64,000 nt of DNA, taken from Mycolicibacterium porcinum. GTDB lineage: Bacteria; Actinomycetota; Actinomycetes; Mycobacteriales; Mycobacteriaceae. Where the stretch lies: contig MVIG01000015.1 of the NCBI GenBank assembly GCA_002086835.1, positions 62,001 to 126,000 on the forward strand, in the 5' to 3' direction. This document shows, one piece after another, positions 8,659 to 16,945 of this stretch (position 1 is the stretch's first letter; each line of letters starts with the position of its first letter). A model generated the notes under the pieces. It was not told the origin of the DNA, did not search any database, and saw only the letters and a list, made by a program, of their open reading frames with translations. A program made the position numbers and the translations under genes.

Positions 8659-8673
8659 TTGACGGCCCGTCAA
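8659..8673. promoter_or_regulatory. 15-bp dyad upstream of DyP operon
   Basis: TTGACGG-C-CCGTCAA is a perfect inverted repeat with a single central base. It lies about 45 nt upstream of an extended -10-like element (TGCTAGCGT, 8703-8711) for the gene starting at 8747. It could be an operator or part of a promoter. The 276-bp gap 8471-8746 also holds tandem TTTTCCGG copies near 8625-8645 and no convincing gene. Confidence 0.4.
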
Positions 8674-8746
8674 CATAATTGCCGTCCCTGTAACCCCTCG
8701 AGTGCTAGCGTTCCGCGTTACCTGCGAGCGCATAGGGGGTTCCCAA

Positions 8747-9307
8747 TTGACTACAAAAGAACCTGACTGGACCAAGCCGGCCGCAATGGCCATCCCGCCG
8801 GAAGGCTACTTCGAGCTCGAGCCGGGCCGCTACGGCCCCACTTACCCCAGAACCCCTGCCTGCCACGGCTTTTCCATCATCGCAAAGGTGAAGGAAGGCC
8901 GTGAAGAGGCGGTCCGCGCCTACGGCAAGCAGATCGAGGAGGCCATCGCAGCCAGTCCGGAAGTACTTGCGCCACTGCGGCTGCACTATTTGCGTTGGGT
9001 ACTTTTCGATGTCGGATCCGGCCTGCATTTCCAGTATCAGGGCATCTTCGACACAGACTTCGACAAGTACACCGAGGACGCCGTGCAGTTGTTCAGCGCT
9101 ACCGGCATCACCACGGTGTTCACCAACCTCGAGGGATTCCCCGAGGATTGGAAGGAGAACCCGCAGGCGTTCATCGAGTTCGTCCGGGCGCATCAGGTGC
9201 CGAGCTTCCTGGAGTACGGCGAGTATCCATACGTCACGGCCGACGAGATCAAGAAGGCCCTACGCCTGAAATCAGCCTTCTCCACCATGCTCGACCAGAT
9301 GCAGTAG
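8747..9307 (+). CDS. hypothetical protein, first gene of DyP-peroxidase operon
   Basis: The 186-residue soluble protein begins at TTG 8747, preceded by AGGGGG 7 nt upstream. No ATG or GTG fits the ribosome binding site as well. It has a ferredoxin-like-looking half (‘HGFSIIAKVKEGREEAVRAY’, later ‘FDVGSGLHFQYQGIFDTDF’), reminiscent of the dimeric alpha-beta barrel fold also used by DyP peroxidases. It ends seven nucleotides before the peroxidase start. I do not recognise a named family. A partner role to the peroxidase is inference from the operon. Confidence 0.75.
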   Translation: MTTKEPDWTKPAAMAIPPEGYFELEPGRYGPTYPRTPACHGFSIIAKVKEGREEAVRAYGKQIEEAIAASPEVLAPLRLHYLRWVLFDVGSGLHFQYQGIFDTDFDKYTEDAVQLFSATGITTVFTNLEGFPEDWKENPQAFIEFVRAHQVPSFLEYGEYPYVTADEIKKALRLKSAFSTMLDQMQ

Positions 9308-9313
9308 GCGGCC

Positions 9314-10645
9314 GTGCTCGAGTTCGACGAGATTCAGCACATCCTACTGACTCGCACCCCGGCCATCACCGGTCGCTACGAGTTCCTGACGTTCGACACT
9401 CCCGAAGGCGGCCGGGCCTGGCTGACCGAGCTGCTCGACAAGGTGTCGTCGGCCTCGGACGCGATGGCCACCATGGAGGAATCCGACCGGTGGGTCACGC
9501 TGGCGTTCACCTGGACCGGACTGCGGGCGCTCGGGGTGGACGAGGAGTCGCTGGCCACCTTCCCCGCTGCGTTCCGGGAAGGGATGGCGTCGCGGGCGTC
9601 GATCCTGGGTGACACCGGGGAGGCTGCCCCCGAACATTGGTTGGACGGTTTGGCCGGCGACGATCTGCATGCGATCGCGATCCTGTTCTCCCGCACCGAC
9701 GAACAGTGCCGCCGCTCCATCGAGGAGCACGACAAGCTGCTGGACCGTACGGACGGGGTTCGCAGCCTGTCCTATCTGGACCTGAACGCGACCCCGCCGT
9801 TCAACTACGCCCACGACCACTTCGGGTTCCGTGACCGGTTGTCCCAGCCGGTGATGAAGGGTTCCGGGGAGGAGCCGACACCGGGTTCCGGCGCCCCGCT
9901 GGAGCCCGGCGAGTTCATCCTCGGCTACCCCGACGAGGACGGACCGGTTGCCAATCTTCCGCAACCGGAAGTACTTTCACGCAACGGCAGCTACCTGGCC
10001 TACCGCCGGCTCGAAGAGCACGTCGCGCTGTTCCGAGACTACCTCCGTGAGCGGTCGGATTCACCGGAGGCCGAGGAGCTGCTGGCCGCGAAGTTCATGG
10101 GCCGGTGGCGCAGCGGCGCCCCCCTGGTGCTCGCTCCCGAGCACGACGATCCCGAACTCGGTGCGGATCCCATGCGCAACAACGATTTCAACTACAAGGA
10201 GATGGATCCCTTCGGCTACGCCTGCCCGCTGGGATCGCATGCCCGCCGGCTCAATCCGCGGGATACGGCGCACTATATGAACCGGCGCCGGATGATCAGG
10301 CGCGGCGCCACCTACGGACCCGCCCTGCCCGACGGCGCACCCGACGACGGAGTGGATCGCGGCATCGCGGCGTTCATCATCTGCGCAGACCTGGTGCGCC
10401 AGTTCGAGTTCGCGCAGAACGTCTGGATCAACGACAAGACGTTCCACGAACTGGGCAACGAGCACGACCCCATCTGCGGCACCCAGGACGGAACGCTGGA
10501 TTTCACTGTCCCCAAGCGCCCGATACGCAAGGTGCACAAGGGAATTCCGTCGTTCACCACCCTCCGGGGCGGGGCCTATTTTTTCCTGCCGGGGATGTCA
10601 GGACTTCGGTACCTCGCCACCGGCGACGGAAAGGCAAGCCCATGA
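9314..10645 (+). CDS. DyP-type heme peroxidase
   Basis: The 443-residue protein matches the dye-decolourising peroxidase layout. The distal loop is ‘HDHFGFRDRLSQP’ (family GxxDG; catalytic Asp near residue 174, last Gly replaced by Arg). The proximal heme ligand His is in ‘GSHARRLNPRD’ near residue 309, followed by the Arg-rich ‘RRRMIRRG’ and a C-terminal ‘GGAYFFLPGMSGL’. It would use H2O2 to oxidise organic substrates. There is no signal peptide or encapsulin-targeting tail. It starts at GTG 9314, just after the upstream gene, and its stop overlaps the next ATG as ATGA. Confidence 0.88.
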   Translation: MLEFDEIQHILLTRTPAITGRYEFLTFDTPEGGRAWLTELLDKVSSASDAMATMEESDRWVTLAFTWTGLRALGVDEESLATFPAAFREGMASRASILGDTGEAAPEHWLDGLAGDDLHAIAILFSRTDEQCRRSIEEHDKLLDRTDGVRSLSYLDLNATPPFNYAHDHFGFRDRLSQPVMKGSGEEPTPGSGAPLEPGEFILGYPDEDGPVANLPQPEVLSRNGSYLAYRRLEEHVALFRDYLRERSDSPEAEELLAAKFMGRWRSGAPLVLAPEHDDPELGADPMRNNDFNYKEMDPFGYACPLGSHARRLNPRDTAHYMNRRRMIRRGATYGPALPDGAPDDGVDRGIAAFIICADLVRQFEFAQNVWINDKTFHELGNEHDPICGTQDGTLDFTVPKRPIRKVHKGIPSFTTLRGGAYFFLPGMSGLRYLATGDGKASP

Positions 10646-11646
10646 CCGGTGCCCGCACCTACAACCAGACCCACCTGCCGCGGCCTCACGACGGGCGTCG
10701 CCGGATCAGCATCTACTGGACGTGGAGCTACCCGTGGGAAGCCCAGCGCAATCCGGCCGCGATGGAGAACCGGTTCTCCACCATGACCGAGGTGCGCAAC
10801 GTGCTGTGGCCGGCGTACGAGACACCCGAATACGACGAAGCCTCTTTCCTGCAGGGCATCGCAGGCACGCTGGAGTTGTTCCACCGGTCCACCCTGGCTT
10901 TCCAGGAACTGGCCGGTGAGGTCACCGGCCATCCGGTGGCGGTGTTCCAGCGGATCGATCAGGCCGGTTACCGACTTCCGATCGACGAGCGGATTCTCGA
11001 CGACTGCGACACGCTCATGGTGTTCGGCCTCGACCACATCCTGTCCGAGCAGGAGGCCGACCCGGCCGAGATCGAGGCGATCCGCCGCTGGCTGCAACGC
11101 GAGGGCACCTGTCTGCTGCTCGCACCGCACCACGATGTCGGCGACACCGACGACTACGCCCGCCGCCAGGTCGAATACCTGCACCACGGCGATCCGCTGG
11201 TGCCACGCCAGCAGCGGTTCGGGCAGTACACGCGCTCACTGATGCGTGCGCTCGACGTCCCGGTGCACAACGTCTGGGGGCTGCGTCCGGCTGTCGTCGA
11301 GGGCACCACCGAGATCGCGCCGTTGACCGCCACGCGCGATCTGGACTCCCCCGGGCTGCTCGCCGATGTCACGACGTTCAACTTCCACCCGCACCTGCCG
11401 CACTACGAGCTGACCGCACCGGAAAGCGCGGCGCTACGCGTATTGGGACGCCAACTGGTCGACCCGACCCGGCCGCATCCGTTCACCGAGGCGGGCAACA
11501 CCGCGTTCAACGCACTGATCTGGATGCCGCCCGGCGCCGGCCGGGCCGGTGACATCGTGCTGGTGGATTCGACGAATTTCACGACGTTGTTCGGCGGCAC
11601 CGACAGCCTCAGGCGGTTCTGGAACAACGTGGCGACGATGCCGTAG
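10642..11646 (+). CDS. hypothetical protein with ThuA/glutamine-amidotransferase-like fold, DyP partner
   Basis: The 334-residue protein is coupled to the peroxidase by ATGA at 10642. Its centre reads like a class I glutamine-amidotransferase/ThuA-type Rossmann segment: ‘DTLMVFGLDHILSEQE’, then ‘IRRWLQREGTCLLLAPHHD’. The usual Cys-His-Glu triad is not obvious, so it may be non-catalytic or a different hydrolase. There is no signal peptide. Tight coupling to a DyP enzyme suggests a joint oxidative pathway, but no activity can be assigned. A hairpin overlaps its stop codon. Confidence 0.75.
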   Translation: MTGARTYNQTHLPRPHDGRRRISIYWTWSYPWEAQRNPAAMENRFSTMTEVRNVLWPAYETPEYDEASFLQGIAGTLELFHRSTLAFQELAGEVTGHPVAVFQRIDQAGYRLPIDERILDDCDTLMVFGLDHILSEQEADPAEIEAIRRWLQREGTCLLLAPHHDVGDTDDYARRQVEYLHHGDPLVPRQQRFGQYTRSLMRALDVPVHNVWGLRPAVVEGTTEIAPLTATRDLDSPGLLADVTTFNFHPHLPHYELTAPESAALRVLGRQLVDPTRPHPFTEAGNTAFNALIWMPPGAGRAGDIVLVDSTNFTTLFGGTDSLRRFWNNVATMP

Positions 11647-11669
11647 TACGGCCTCGTTCTACGGCATCG
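11636..11669. terminator. bidirectional hairpin terminator overlapping two stop codons
   Basis: CGATGCCGTAG at 11636-11646 pairs perfectly with CTACGGCATCG at 11659-11669 around a 12-nt loop. It spans the ends of the convergent genes at 10642 and 11659, so it can act as a terminator for both. There is no U-tract, as is usual for mycobacteria. Confidence 0.65.
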
Positions 11670-12795
11670 CGGCGAGCAGCCACCCGCTGATGGGATCGGC
11701 CGGGGTTGCCGGTGCCGGTGCCGGTGTCGGCACAGGTGCGGACACCGCAGCGGGCATCGGGGCCGGCGCGAGTGCGGGGGCCGGCGCTGACGCCGGGACC
11801 GCGGACGGCGCGGGAGCGGCCGGTGCGACCGCGGGCCCGGGCGAAGGATCAGCCGCAACGTGAGTCTCGGCGGCGGGCAGGTGGGGCTGGGCAGCCGGGA
11901 GGTGCGCGGCGGAGACCCCGGCCGGCGGCTGCGCCTGCACGTTCGATGAGGCCGGCGCCTGCGCCGGAACTGTCAGCTGGACCACTGAGACCGGCTGGGG
12001 CACAACGGTTTGCACTGCCGCCACGGGCTGCGCGCGGGGCAGCGGAGCAACCGGCTCGGCGGACGTCACGTGTGCGGCCACCACCGGTTCGGCCGCAGGT
12101 GCTTGTTCGACCGGCCCGGCGACCTGTTCCAGGGTGCGTGCCTCACTGGGCGGGGTCGTCACCGCCGCCCGTTCCGGCAGTCGCGGCGCGGCGACGGTGA
12201 CCACCCGCGGCGCCGGAACAGCGGCCGCGGTGATGTCGCTCTCGTCGGCTGCCGGGATCGGTGCGGGTTCGGTGAACTGCGAGCCGACCGTCAGCATGCC
12301 GGCCGCGACCGTCGCCGCGGCAGCGGCCACCACCCGCGCCGCGCGGTGCGTGCACGGGGCGGGCGGCCGGTAACCGGTGGGTTTGGGTGCCGGCGCGACC
12401 GCGTTGGTCGCGACAGCACGCGCGGCGGCCTGGGCATCGCGCACCTGCGCATCGTCATCCAGCTCATCGGTACCGGCGTGCTCGGCGACCACGCGCACAT
12501 CGTCGAATCCCGCGGCGGCAAGACGATCGAGAAGTTCGGTCAGCCGGTCGCCGCCGTCATCCGCACCGAGTCCATGCCAGGCCACACCGATCGCGGCCAC
12601 ATCCTGGCCGCTTGAGGCCGCGATGGCCCGCGCACTGCGGGCAGCTGCTGCGGCCCGGGCGGCCCGCTGATCTGCGAACTCAACCTCGAAGGCATCGTCG
12701 TCGAGTGGGGTGACATCGCCGGAGCTACCGTCGCCGTCGATGAGCGCCCAGGCGATGCCGTGCGAAGTCACCGACAGCCCGAGCACTGTCCTCAC
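11659..12795 (-). CDS. DUF7159-type protein with membrane anchor and Ala/Pro-rich tail
   Basis: The 378-residue protein has an N-terminal RNase H-like/actin-like region (‘TVLGLSVTSHGIAWALIDGDG’, about residues 1-125) of the type found in mycobacterial DUF7159 proteins. A hydrophobic segment follows (about 170-190: ‘RVVAAAAATVAAGMLTVG’), and then about 190 residues of Ala/Pro/Val repeats that would cross or line the cell wall. It starts at GTG 12795. The low-complexity tail makes database hits there unreliable. The function is unknown. Confidence 0.75.
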   Translation of the reverse strand: MRTVLGLSVTSHGIAWALIDGDGSSGDVTPLDDDAFEVEFADQRAARAAAAARSARAIAASSGQDVAAIGVAWHGLGADDGGDRLTELLDRLAAAGFDDVRVVAEHAGTDELDDDAQVRDAQAAARAVATNAVAPAPKPTGYRPPAPCTHRAARVVAAAAATVAAGMLTVGSQFTEPAPIPAADESDITAAAVPAPRVVTVAAPRLPERAAVTTPPSEARTLEQVAGPVEQAPAAEPVVAAHVTSAEPVAPLPRAQPVAAVQTVVPQPVSVVQLTVPAQAPASSNVQAQPPAGVSAAHLPAAQPHLPAAETHVAADPSPGPAVAPAAPAPSAVPASAPAPALAPAPMPAAVSAPVPTPAPAPATPADPISGWLLAAMP

Positions 12796-12918
12796 CCTGC
12801 GACCTCAATTCCCCTCGTGCGGTCAACACCCGACCGCGACGAGCGTAAGGCGCCCCGCCCGCATCGGCATCTCGTAGCGGAGATCGGTAACCGCATGGGC
12901 ACCCAGAATTCATCTGCC

Positions 12919-13419
12919 TCAGGGGGCCGGTTCGCCCGCCACACCTGCGGTCAGCAGCCGATGGGCCGCCGAGTCGCCGTTGAGCAGCCGGCTGGACCGC
13001 CGGCTGATCTGCCAGTGCCCTTCGGCGCGGACAAGCTCGAAGTGGTTTGCCGTCGCCCGCCACACCACGTATTCACTGGACCCGTCGTGGGTCTCGCGGC
13101 GTACCAGCACCAACGACTCGCACACCGCCACCGCGGTGTCGCCGTCGACCGTCACCACGGCAGGTCCGAGGAAGTGGCTGCACCCGGCGGCCACCAGGGA
13201 GCGGTGGGACGTCGAGCTGACCATCGCATGAACGTCCGCGCGGCCTGCCATCGTCCAGCCTTCGACCTCGTAGCGGCCGTCAGTCGCCCACAGCGCGGCG
13301 GTGCCCTCGGCATCGGCGGCGTCCACGTACGGACCGTAGGACGCGATCAGCCGGGCGATGTCGCGTTCGTCCTCGAGCCGGCGCAGCCGCGCCTCAAGCG
13401 CTGCGAGATCGGATGTCAT
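12919..13419 (-). CDS. SnoaL-like (NTF2-fold) protein
   Basis: A 166-residue single-domain protein of the SnoaL_4 type. It has an N-terminal helix (‘LAALEARLRRLEDERDIARLI’), then ‘YGPYVDAADAEGTAALWATDGRYEVEG’ and strand-rich ‘HFLGPAVVTVDGDTAVAVCESL’. Such proteins act as isomerases, dehydratases or ligand carriers for steroid- or polyketide-like molecules. Its ATG overlaps the upstream SDR stop (ATGA at 13416-13419), so the two probably act on related substrates. Confidence 0.8.
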   Translation of the reverse strand: MTSDLAALEARLRRLEDERDIARLIASYGPYVDAADAEGTAALWATDGRYEVEGWTMAGRADVHAMVSSTSHRSLVAAGCSHFLGPAVVTVDGDTAVAVCESLVLVRRETHDGSSEYVVWRATANHFELVRAEGHWQISRRSSRLLNGDSAAHRLLTAGVAGEPAP

Positions 13420-14216
13420 TGCGGCGCCCGGTGATTGATCAGGTTGCGGATGGCGGCATCGGACCTGAGCACCACCTGTGCGCGATCCGGCGCACTGTTC
13501 ATCTCGGCACGTTTGGCGTTGCCGCCGGCCACATGGACCGGCCCCGCCCCGAGATGCTCCAGGCCTTCGGCGGCCACCTCCGCCGGATCGTTGATCCGCA
13601 TGCCCGGCGCGTCGAAGTTCAGGCCTGCCCGCTCCATCGCCGGGGTGCGGGTGACCCCGAGTACCAGTTCCAGCACGTCGACGTTGTCGTCGCGCAGTTC
13701 CAGCCAGAGGCTCTCGGCGAACAGGCGGCCGTAGGCCTTCACCCCGCCGTAGACCGTGTGCCGCATCGAGCCGGCATAACCGGCGAGCGAACCCACCAGC
13801 AGCAGGCCGCCCCGGCCGCGTGCGGCCATCGGCCGGCCGAAGTGCTGGACCAGCTCCATCATCCTGATGACGTTGAGGTCGACGACCTTCTGAAATTCGG
13901 TCAGCGGCGCGTCCAGGAACCGCTCGCTACAGGTGTTGGCACCGGCGTTGTAGATCAACAAACCCACCTCCAGGTCGGCGGTCGCATCCGCGATCTGCGC
14001 GGTCGAGGCGTCGTCCACCAGGTCCACCGTCAGCGTGCGCACCTGCACACCGAGGTCGCGGCAGCGCTGCGCGGTGGCCTCCAGTGGGCCGGTCTTGCGC
14101 GCGAGCAGGACCAGGTTGAACCCGTCTTCGGCGAGCAGACGGGCGAACTCCGCGCCGACCCCCTCGGAGCCTCCGGCGATCACGGCCCACGGACCGTATT
14201 TGGCAAGGTCGGTCAT
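13416..14216 (-). CDS. SDR-family oxidoreductase
   Basis: A 266-residue short-chain dehydrogenase with ‘IAGGSEGVGAEFARLLAEDG’ (Rossmann glycine motif, GGSEGVG), ‘YNAGAN’ (NAG), ‘LVGSLAGYAGSMRHTVYGGVKAYG’ (Ser, YxxxK) and ‘LVLGVTRTPAM’. It resembles the DltE/YqjQ-like ‘SDR family NAD(P)-dependent’ group acting on acyl or steroid ketones. ATG 14214-14216 is used; upstream extension would run into the divergent SDR. It forms an operon with the SnoaL-like gene. Confidence 0.88.
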   Translation of the reverse strand: MTDLAKYGPWAVIAGGSEGVGAEFARLLAEDGFNLVLLARKTGPLEATAQRCRDLGVQVRTLTVDLVDDASTAQIADATADLEVGLLIYNAGANTCSERFLDAPLTEFQKVVDLNVIRMMELVQHFGRPMAARGRGGLLLVGSLAGYAGSMRHTVYGGVKAYGRLFAESLWLELRDDNVDVLELVLGVTRTPAMERAGLNFDAPGMRINDPAEVAAEGLEHLGAGPVHVAGGNAKRAEMNSAPDRAQVVLRSDAAIRNLINHRAPQ

Positions 14217-14276
14217 GTCTCGGATGCTATCTTTGGCCGCCGGACCGGCCCACGATCGGGCCGCAAGGAGGCGATC

Positions 14277-15131
14277 ATCGGCACGTACGCGGTTACCGGG
14301 TCCGCATCCGGCATGGGATTGCAGGCCGCTTCGCGGTTGCGAGAACTCGGGCACACCGTGATCGGCGTGGACCTCGCATCCGGTGACGTGGTCGCCGATC
14401 TGTCGACCCCGCAGGGGCGCCGGGCGGCGGCCGACGGCGTGTTGGCGGCGTGCGGCGCAGCGCTCGACGGGGCGGTCATGGCGGCCGGACTGGGTCCCGG
14501 TCCCGGCGCCGACCGGAACCGGTTGATCGCCGAGGTCAACTTCCTGGGTGTGGTGGAGCTGCTGGAGGCCTGGCGCCCGGCTCTGGCCAATGCCGACCGC
14601 GCCAAAGTCGTTGTCATCTCCAGCAACTCGACGACCACCGTACCGATCGTCCCGCGGCGGACCATCCGGGCGCTGTCGAGGCGTGACACCGGCAAGGCGG
14701 TGCACTCACTGCGTCTGCTGGGCCGCAATGGGTCGGCGCTCATGTACGCCGCATCCAAGATCGCGCTGAGCCGCTGGTTGCGGATCAACGCCGTCACCGC
14801 GGCGTGGGCGGGCGCCGGAATCCGGCTCAACGCCTTGGCGCCCGGTGCGATCCTGACTCCGCTGTTGGAGGCTCAGCTCGCCGATCCGCGCGAAGGTCGC
14901 GCCGTGCGCTCCTTCCCGGTCCCGGTCGGTGGATACGGCGACGCCGGTCACCTCGCCGACTGGATCTGCTTCATGTTGTCAGATTCGGCCGATTTCCTCT
15001 GCGGCAGTGTGGTTTTCGTTGATGGCGGGACCGACGCGTTCTTCCGCCCGCAGGCGTGGCCGAAGGCCGTCCCGCTACGCGGGCTGCCGCGGTACCTGTG
15101 GCGGTTCGCCCGCGGCGTGCGGCATGAGTGA
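14277..15131 (+). CDS. SDR-family oxidoreductase with apparent ATC start codon
   Basis: The protein (about 284 residues) begins right at its Rossmann strand: ‘GTYAVTGSASGMGLQAASRL’. It continues with ‘AAGLGPG’ in place of NAG, ‘VVISSNSTT’, ‘SALMYAASKIALSRWL’ (YxxxK) and ‘NALAPGAILTPL’, a 3-alpha-hydroxysteroid-dehydrogenase-like pattern. No ATG, GTG or TTG exists in frame near the start. An ideal AAGGAGG at 14265-14271 stands 5 nt before ATC 14277 (a second ATC is at 14274). So either a rare ATC start or an ATG-to-ATC change is present. It overlaps the MFS gene by 8 nt. Confidence 0.75.
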   Translation: MGTYAVTGSASGMGLQAASRLRELGHTVIGVDLASGDVVADLSTPQGRRAAADGVLAACGAALDGAVMAAGLGPGPGADRNRLIAEVNFLGVVELLEAWRPALANADRAKVVVISSNSTTTVPIVPRRTIRALSRRDTGKAVHSLRLLGRNGSALMYAASKIALSRWLRINAVTAAWAGAGIRLNALAPGAILTPLLEAQLADPREGRAVRSFPVPVGGYGDAGHLADWICFMLSDSADFLCGSVVFVDGGTDAFFRPQAWPKAVPLRGLPRYLWRFARGVRHE

Positions 15132-16425
15132 GACCGGGCAGGCTCCGCTGGCCACGGTGCCACCGGGACCGGCCGATGCGCACGGACCACGACGGGCATG
15201 GGCCGCGGTCGCGCTGCTGACGCTGGTCGGCACCCTCAACTACGTCGACCGGTTCCTGCCCGGGGTGCTGGCCGAGCCCATCAAACACGACCTCGCTCTC
15301 TCGGACACCGCGATCGGGGTGATCAACGGGTTCGGCTTCCTGATCGTGTACGCGGTGCTCGGCATCGCGGTGGCCCGGATCGCCGACCGAGGCACCTACG
15401 GCGCGGTGGTCGCCGCCTGCCTGGCGCTGTGGGGCACCATGACCATGCTCGGCGGCGCCGTGCAGTCCGGGTTCCAGCTCGCCCTCACGAGGGTGGGCGT
15501 GGCGGTGGGCGAGGCCGGGAGCACCCCGGCCGCACACGCCTACGTGGCCCGTAACTTCGCCCCGCAGCGCCGGGCGGCACCGTTGGCGGTGCTCACCTTC
15601 GCGATCCCGCTGGCCAGCGGTGCCAGCCTGATCGGCGGTGGGTTGCTGGCCGACAACCTCGGCTGGCGAACAGCTTTCGTCGTGATGGGTGCGATCAGCG
15701 TGGTGTTCGCGCCGCTGGTGCTGCTGCTGGTCGGGGTACGTCAGTCGCTGCCAGAGGTGGCGCCCCGAGAAGCCGTCACGCAGGCCAAGTGGTGGGCACT
15801 GCTGCGCAAACGCAGCTTCCTGTCGTTGGTCGGCGGCACCGCGCTCATCGCCGCCGCGGGGTACTCGCTGACCACGTTCACCCCGGCCTTCCTGATGCGG
15901 ACCCGCGCCATGTCACTCAGTGAGGTCGGATGGGAGTACGGCCTGGCCACCGGACTGGCGGGGGTCCTGGGACTGCTGATCGTGGGCCGGCTGGCGGACC
16001 GGCTGGCCGTCCGCGACCCGCGCTGGCTGTTGTGGATCGTGGTGGTGACGACGGCGCTGCTGCTGCCGGCCTCTGTTCTGGCGTTCACGGTCTCCAGTCG
16101 CGTGGCATGCGTGTGGTTCCTGGCGCTCAGCTACATCATCGGCACGTCGTACCTGGCCCCGTCGATCGCGGCCATCCAGCGGCTGGTGGTGCCCGCACAA
16201 AGGGCGACGGCGTCGGCGATCTTCTTGTTCTTCAACGCGACGCTGGGGGCGGTCGGCCCGTTCGTCACCGGCCTGATCAGTGACACACTGACCCCGGACC
16301 TGGGCCCCCACGCGCTGGGCCAAGCCCTGTTGATCCTGGTGCCGACGTTGCAGCTGGCCGCCATGGGTTGCTATCTGCTGGGCACCCGGTGGTACCGCAG
16401 CGACATCGTCGAGACGGACAACTAG
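15124..16425 (+). CDS. MFS transporter (spinster-like)
   Basis: A 433-residue major facilitator with about 12 hydrophobic segments. The first carries ‘TLNYVDRFLPGVLAEPI’, and the TM2-3 loop reads ‘VARIADRGTYGAVV’, a divergent form of the GxxxDRxGRR motif. Motif-5-like ‘GEAGSTPAAHAYVARNF’ is the spinster/ACS family pattern. The N-terminal 20 residues are cytosolic and Pro-rich. It is translationally linked to the upstream SDR through an 8-nt overlap, so it probably moves that enzyme’s substrate or product across the membrane; direction unknown. Confidence 0.88.
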   Translation: MSETGQAPLATVPPGPADAHGPRRAWAAVALLTLVGTLNYVDRFLPGVLAEPIKHDLALSDTAIGVINGFGFLIVYAVLGIAVARIADRGTYGAVVAACLALWGTMTMLGGAVQSGFQLALTRVGVAVGEAGSTPAAHAYVARNFAPQRRAAPLAVLTFAIPLASGASLIGGGLLADNLGWRTAFVVMGAISVVFAPLVLLLVGVRQSLPEVAPREAVTQAKWWALLRKRSFLSLVGGTALIAAAGYSLTTFTPAFLMRTRAMSLSEVGWEYGLATGLAGVLGLLIVGRLADRLAVRDPRWLLWIVVVTTALLLPASVLAFTVSSRVACVWFLALSYIIGTSYLAPSIAAIQRLVVPAQRATASAIFLFFNATLGAVGPFVTGLISDTLTPDLGPHALGQALLILVPTLQLAAMGCYLLGTRWYRSDIVETDN

Positions 16426-16430
16426 TCGGT

Positions 16431-16826
16431 TCAGCCGGCGGCCGGGTCCGTGGCGGGCGGTCGGCGGCGGGTGGCACCCCACAGGCCGACCGCGATGCCG
16501 ACCACCGCTCCCCCGAGGCCGATGACCTGCTGCGACCGCGGCAGCTGATCGTGCACCGCCACCCCGCCGAGCAGGTCGGCGGCATCAGCCCCGCCCGAGG
16601 CCAGGAACCAGCCGCGGGTGTCTTTGCCGCGCAGTCCCGCCGCCAGCAACAGGCCGCCGATCAGCGCATCGCGATAGCCCATGGACCGCCACATCAGCTG
16701 CGCGGTGGCATCCGGTGTTTCCCGTCCTCCCCATAGCCGGTCGGCTCGCTTCGGGTCGACGAGAAACGAGACGCCCGACGCGAATCGGAGGGCACCGGCG
16801 GCCAGCGCGGCCCGGTCGATCGACAT
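16431..16826 (-). CDS. small membrane protein, 131 aa
   Basis: The protein shows about four hydrophobic stretches: ‘ALAAGALRFASGVSFLV’, ‘ALIGGLLLAAGL’, ‘GADAADLLGGVAV’ and ‘VIGLGGAVVGIAVGLWGA’. This suggests a small multi-pass protein like the DUF4267 group; I hold that loosely. ATG 16824-16826 is chosen over extensions reaching 16913 because the longer N-terminus is unlike membrane protein. It ends a few bases from the convergent MFS gene. Function unknown. Confidence 0.65.
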   Translation of the reverse strand: MSIDRAALAAGALRFASGVSFLVDPKRADRLWGGRETPDATAQLMWRSMGYRDALIGGLLLAAGLRGKDTRGWFLASGGADAADLLGGVAVHDQLPRSQQVIGLGGAVVGIAVGLWGATRRRPPATDPAAG

Positions 16827-16945
16827 GCCGTGCAGCCTAGAACCTGGACCCGGCCCGGCGGCGAACTCCTGAGAAATCTCCCAACCGGCCTCGGCGCCGC
16901 TACTTGCCAGCAATGATTGGGGTACCCGAGTTCAGGAGCGCACAC

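Noticed and set aside
13413..15131. 572-codon plus-strand reading of the SDR at 14277
   Set aside because: The N-terminal half lies antisense to the convincing SDR at 13416-14216 and has no domain. The Rossmann motif starts at about 14280.
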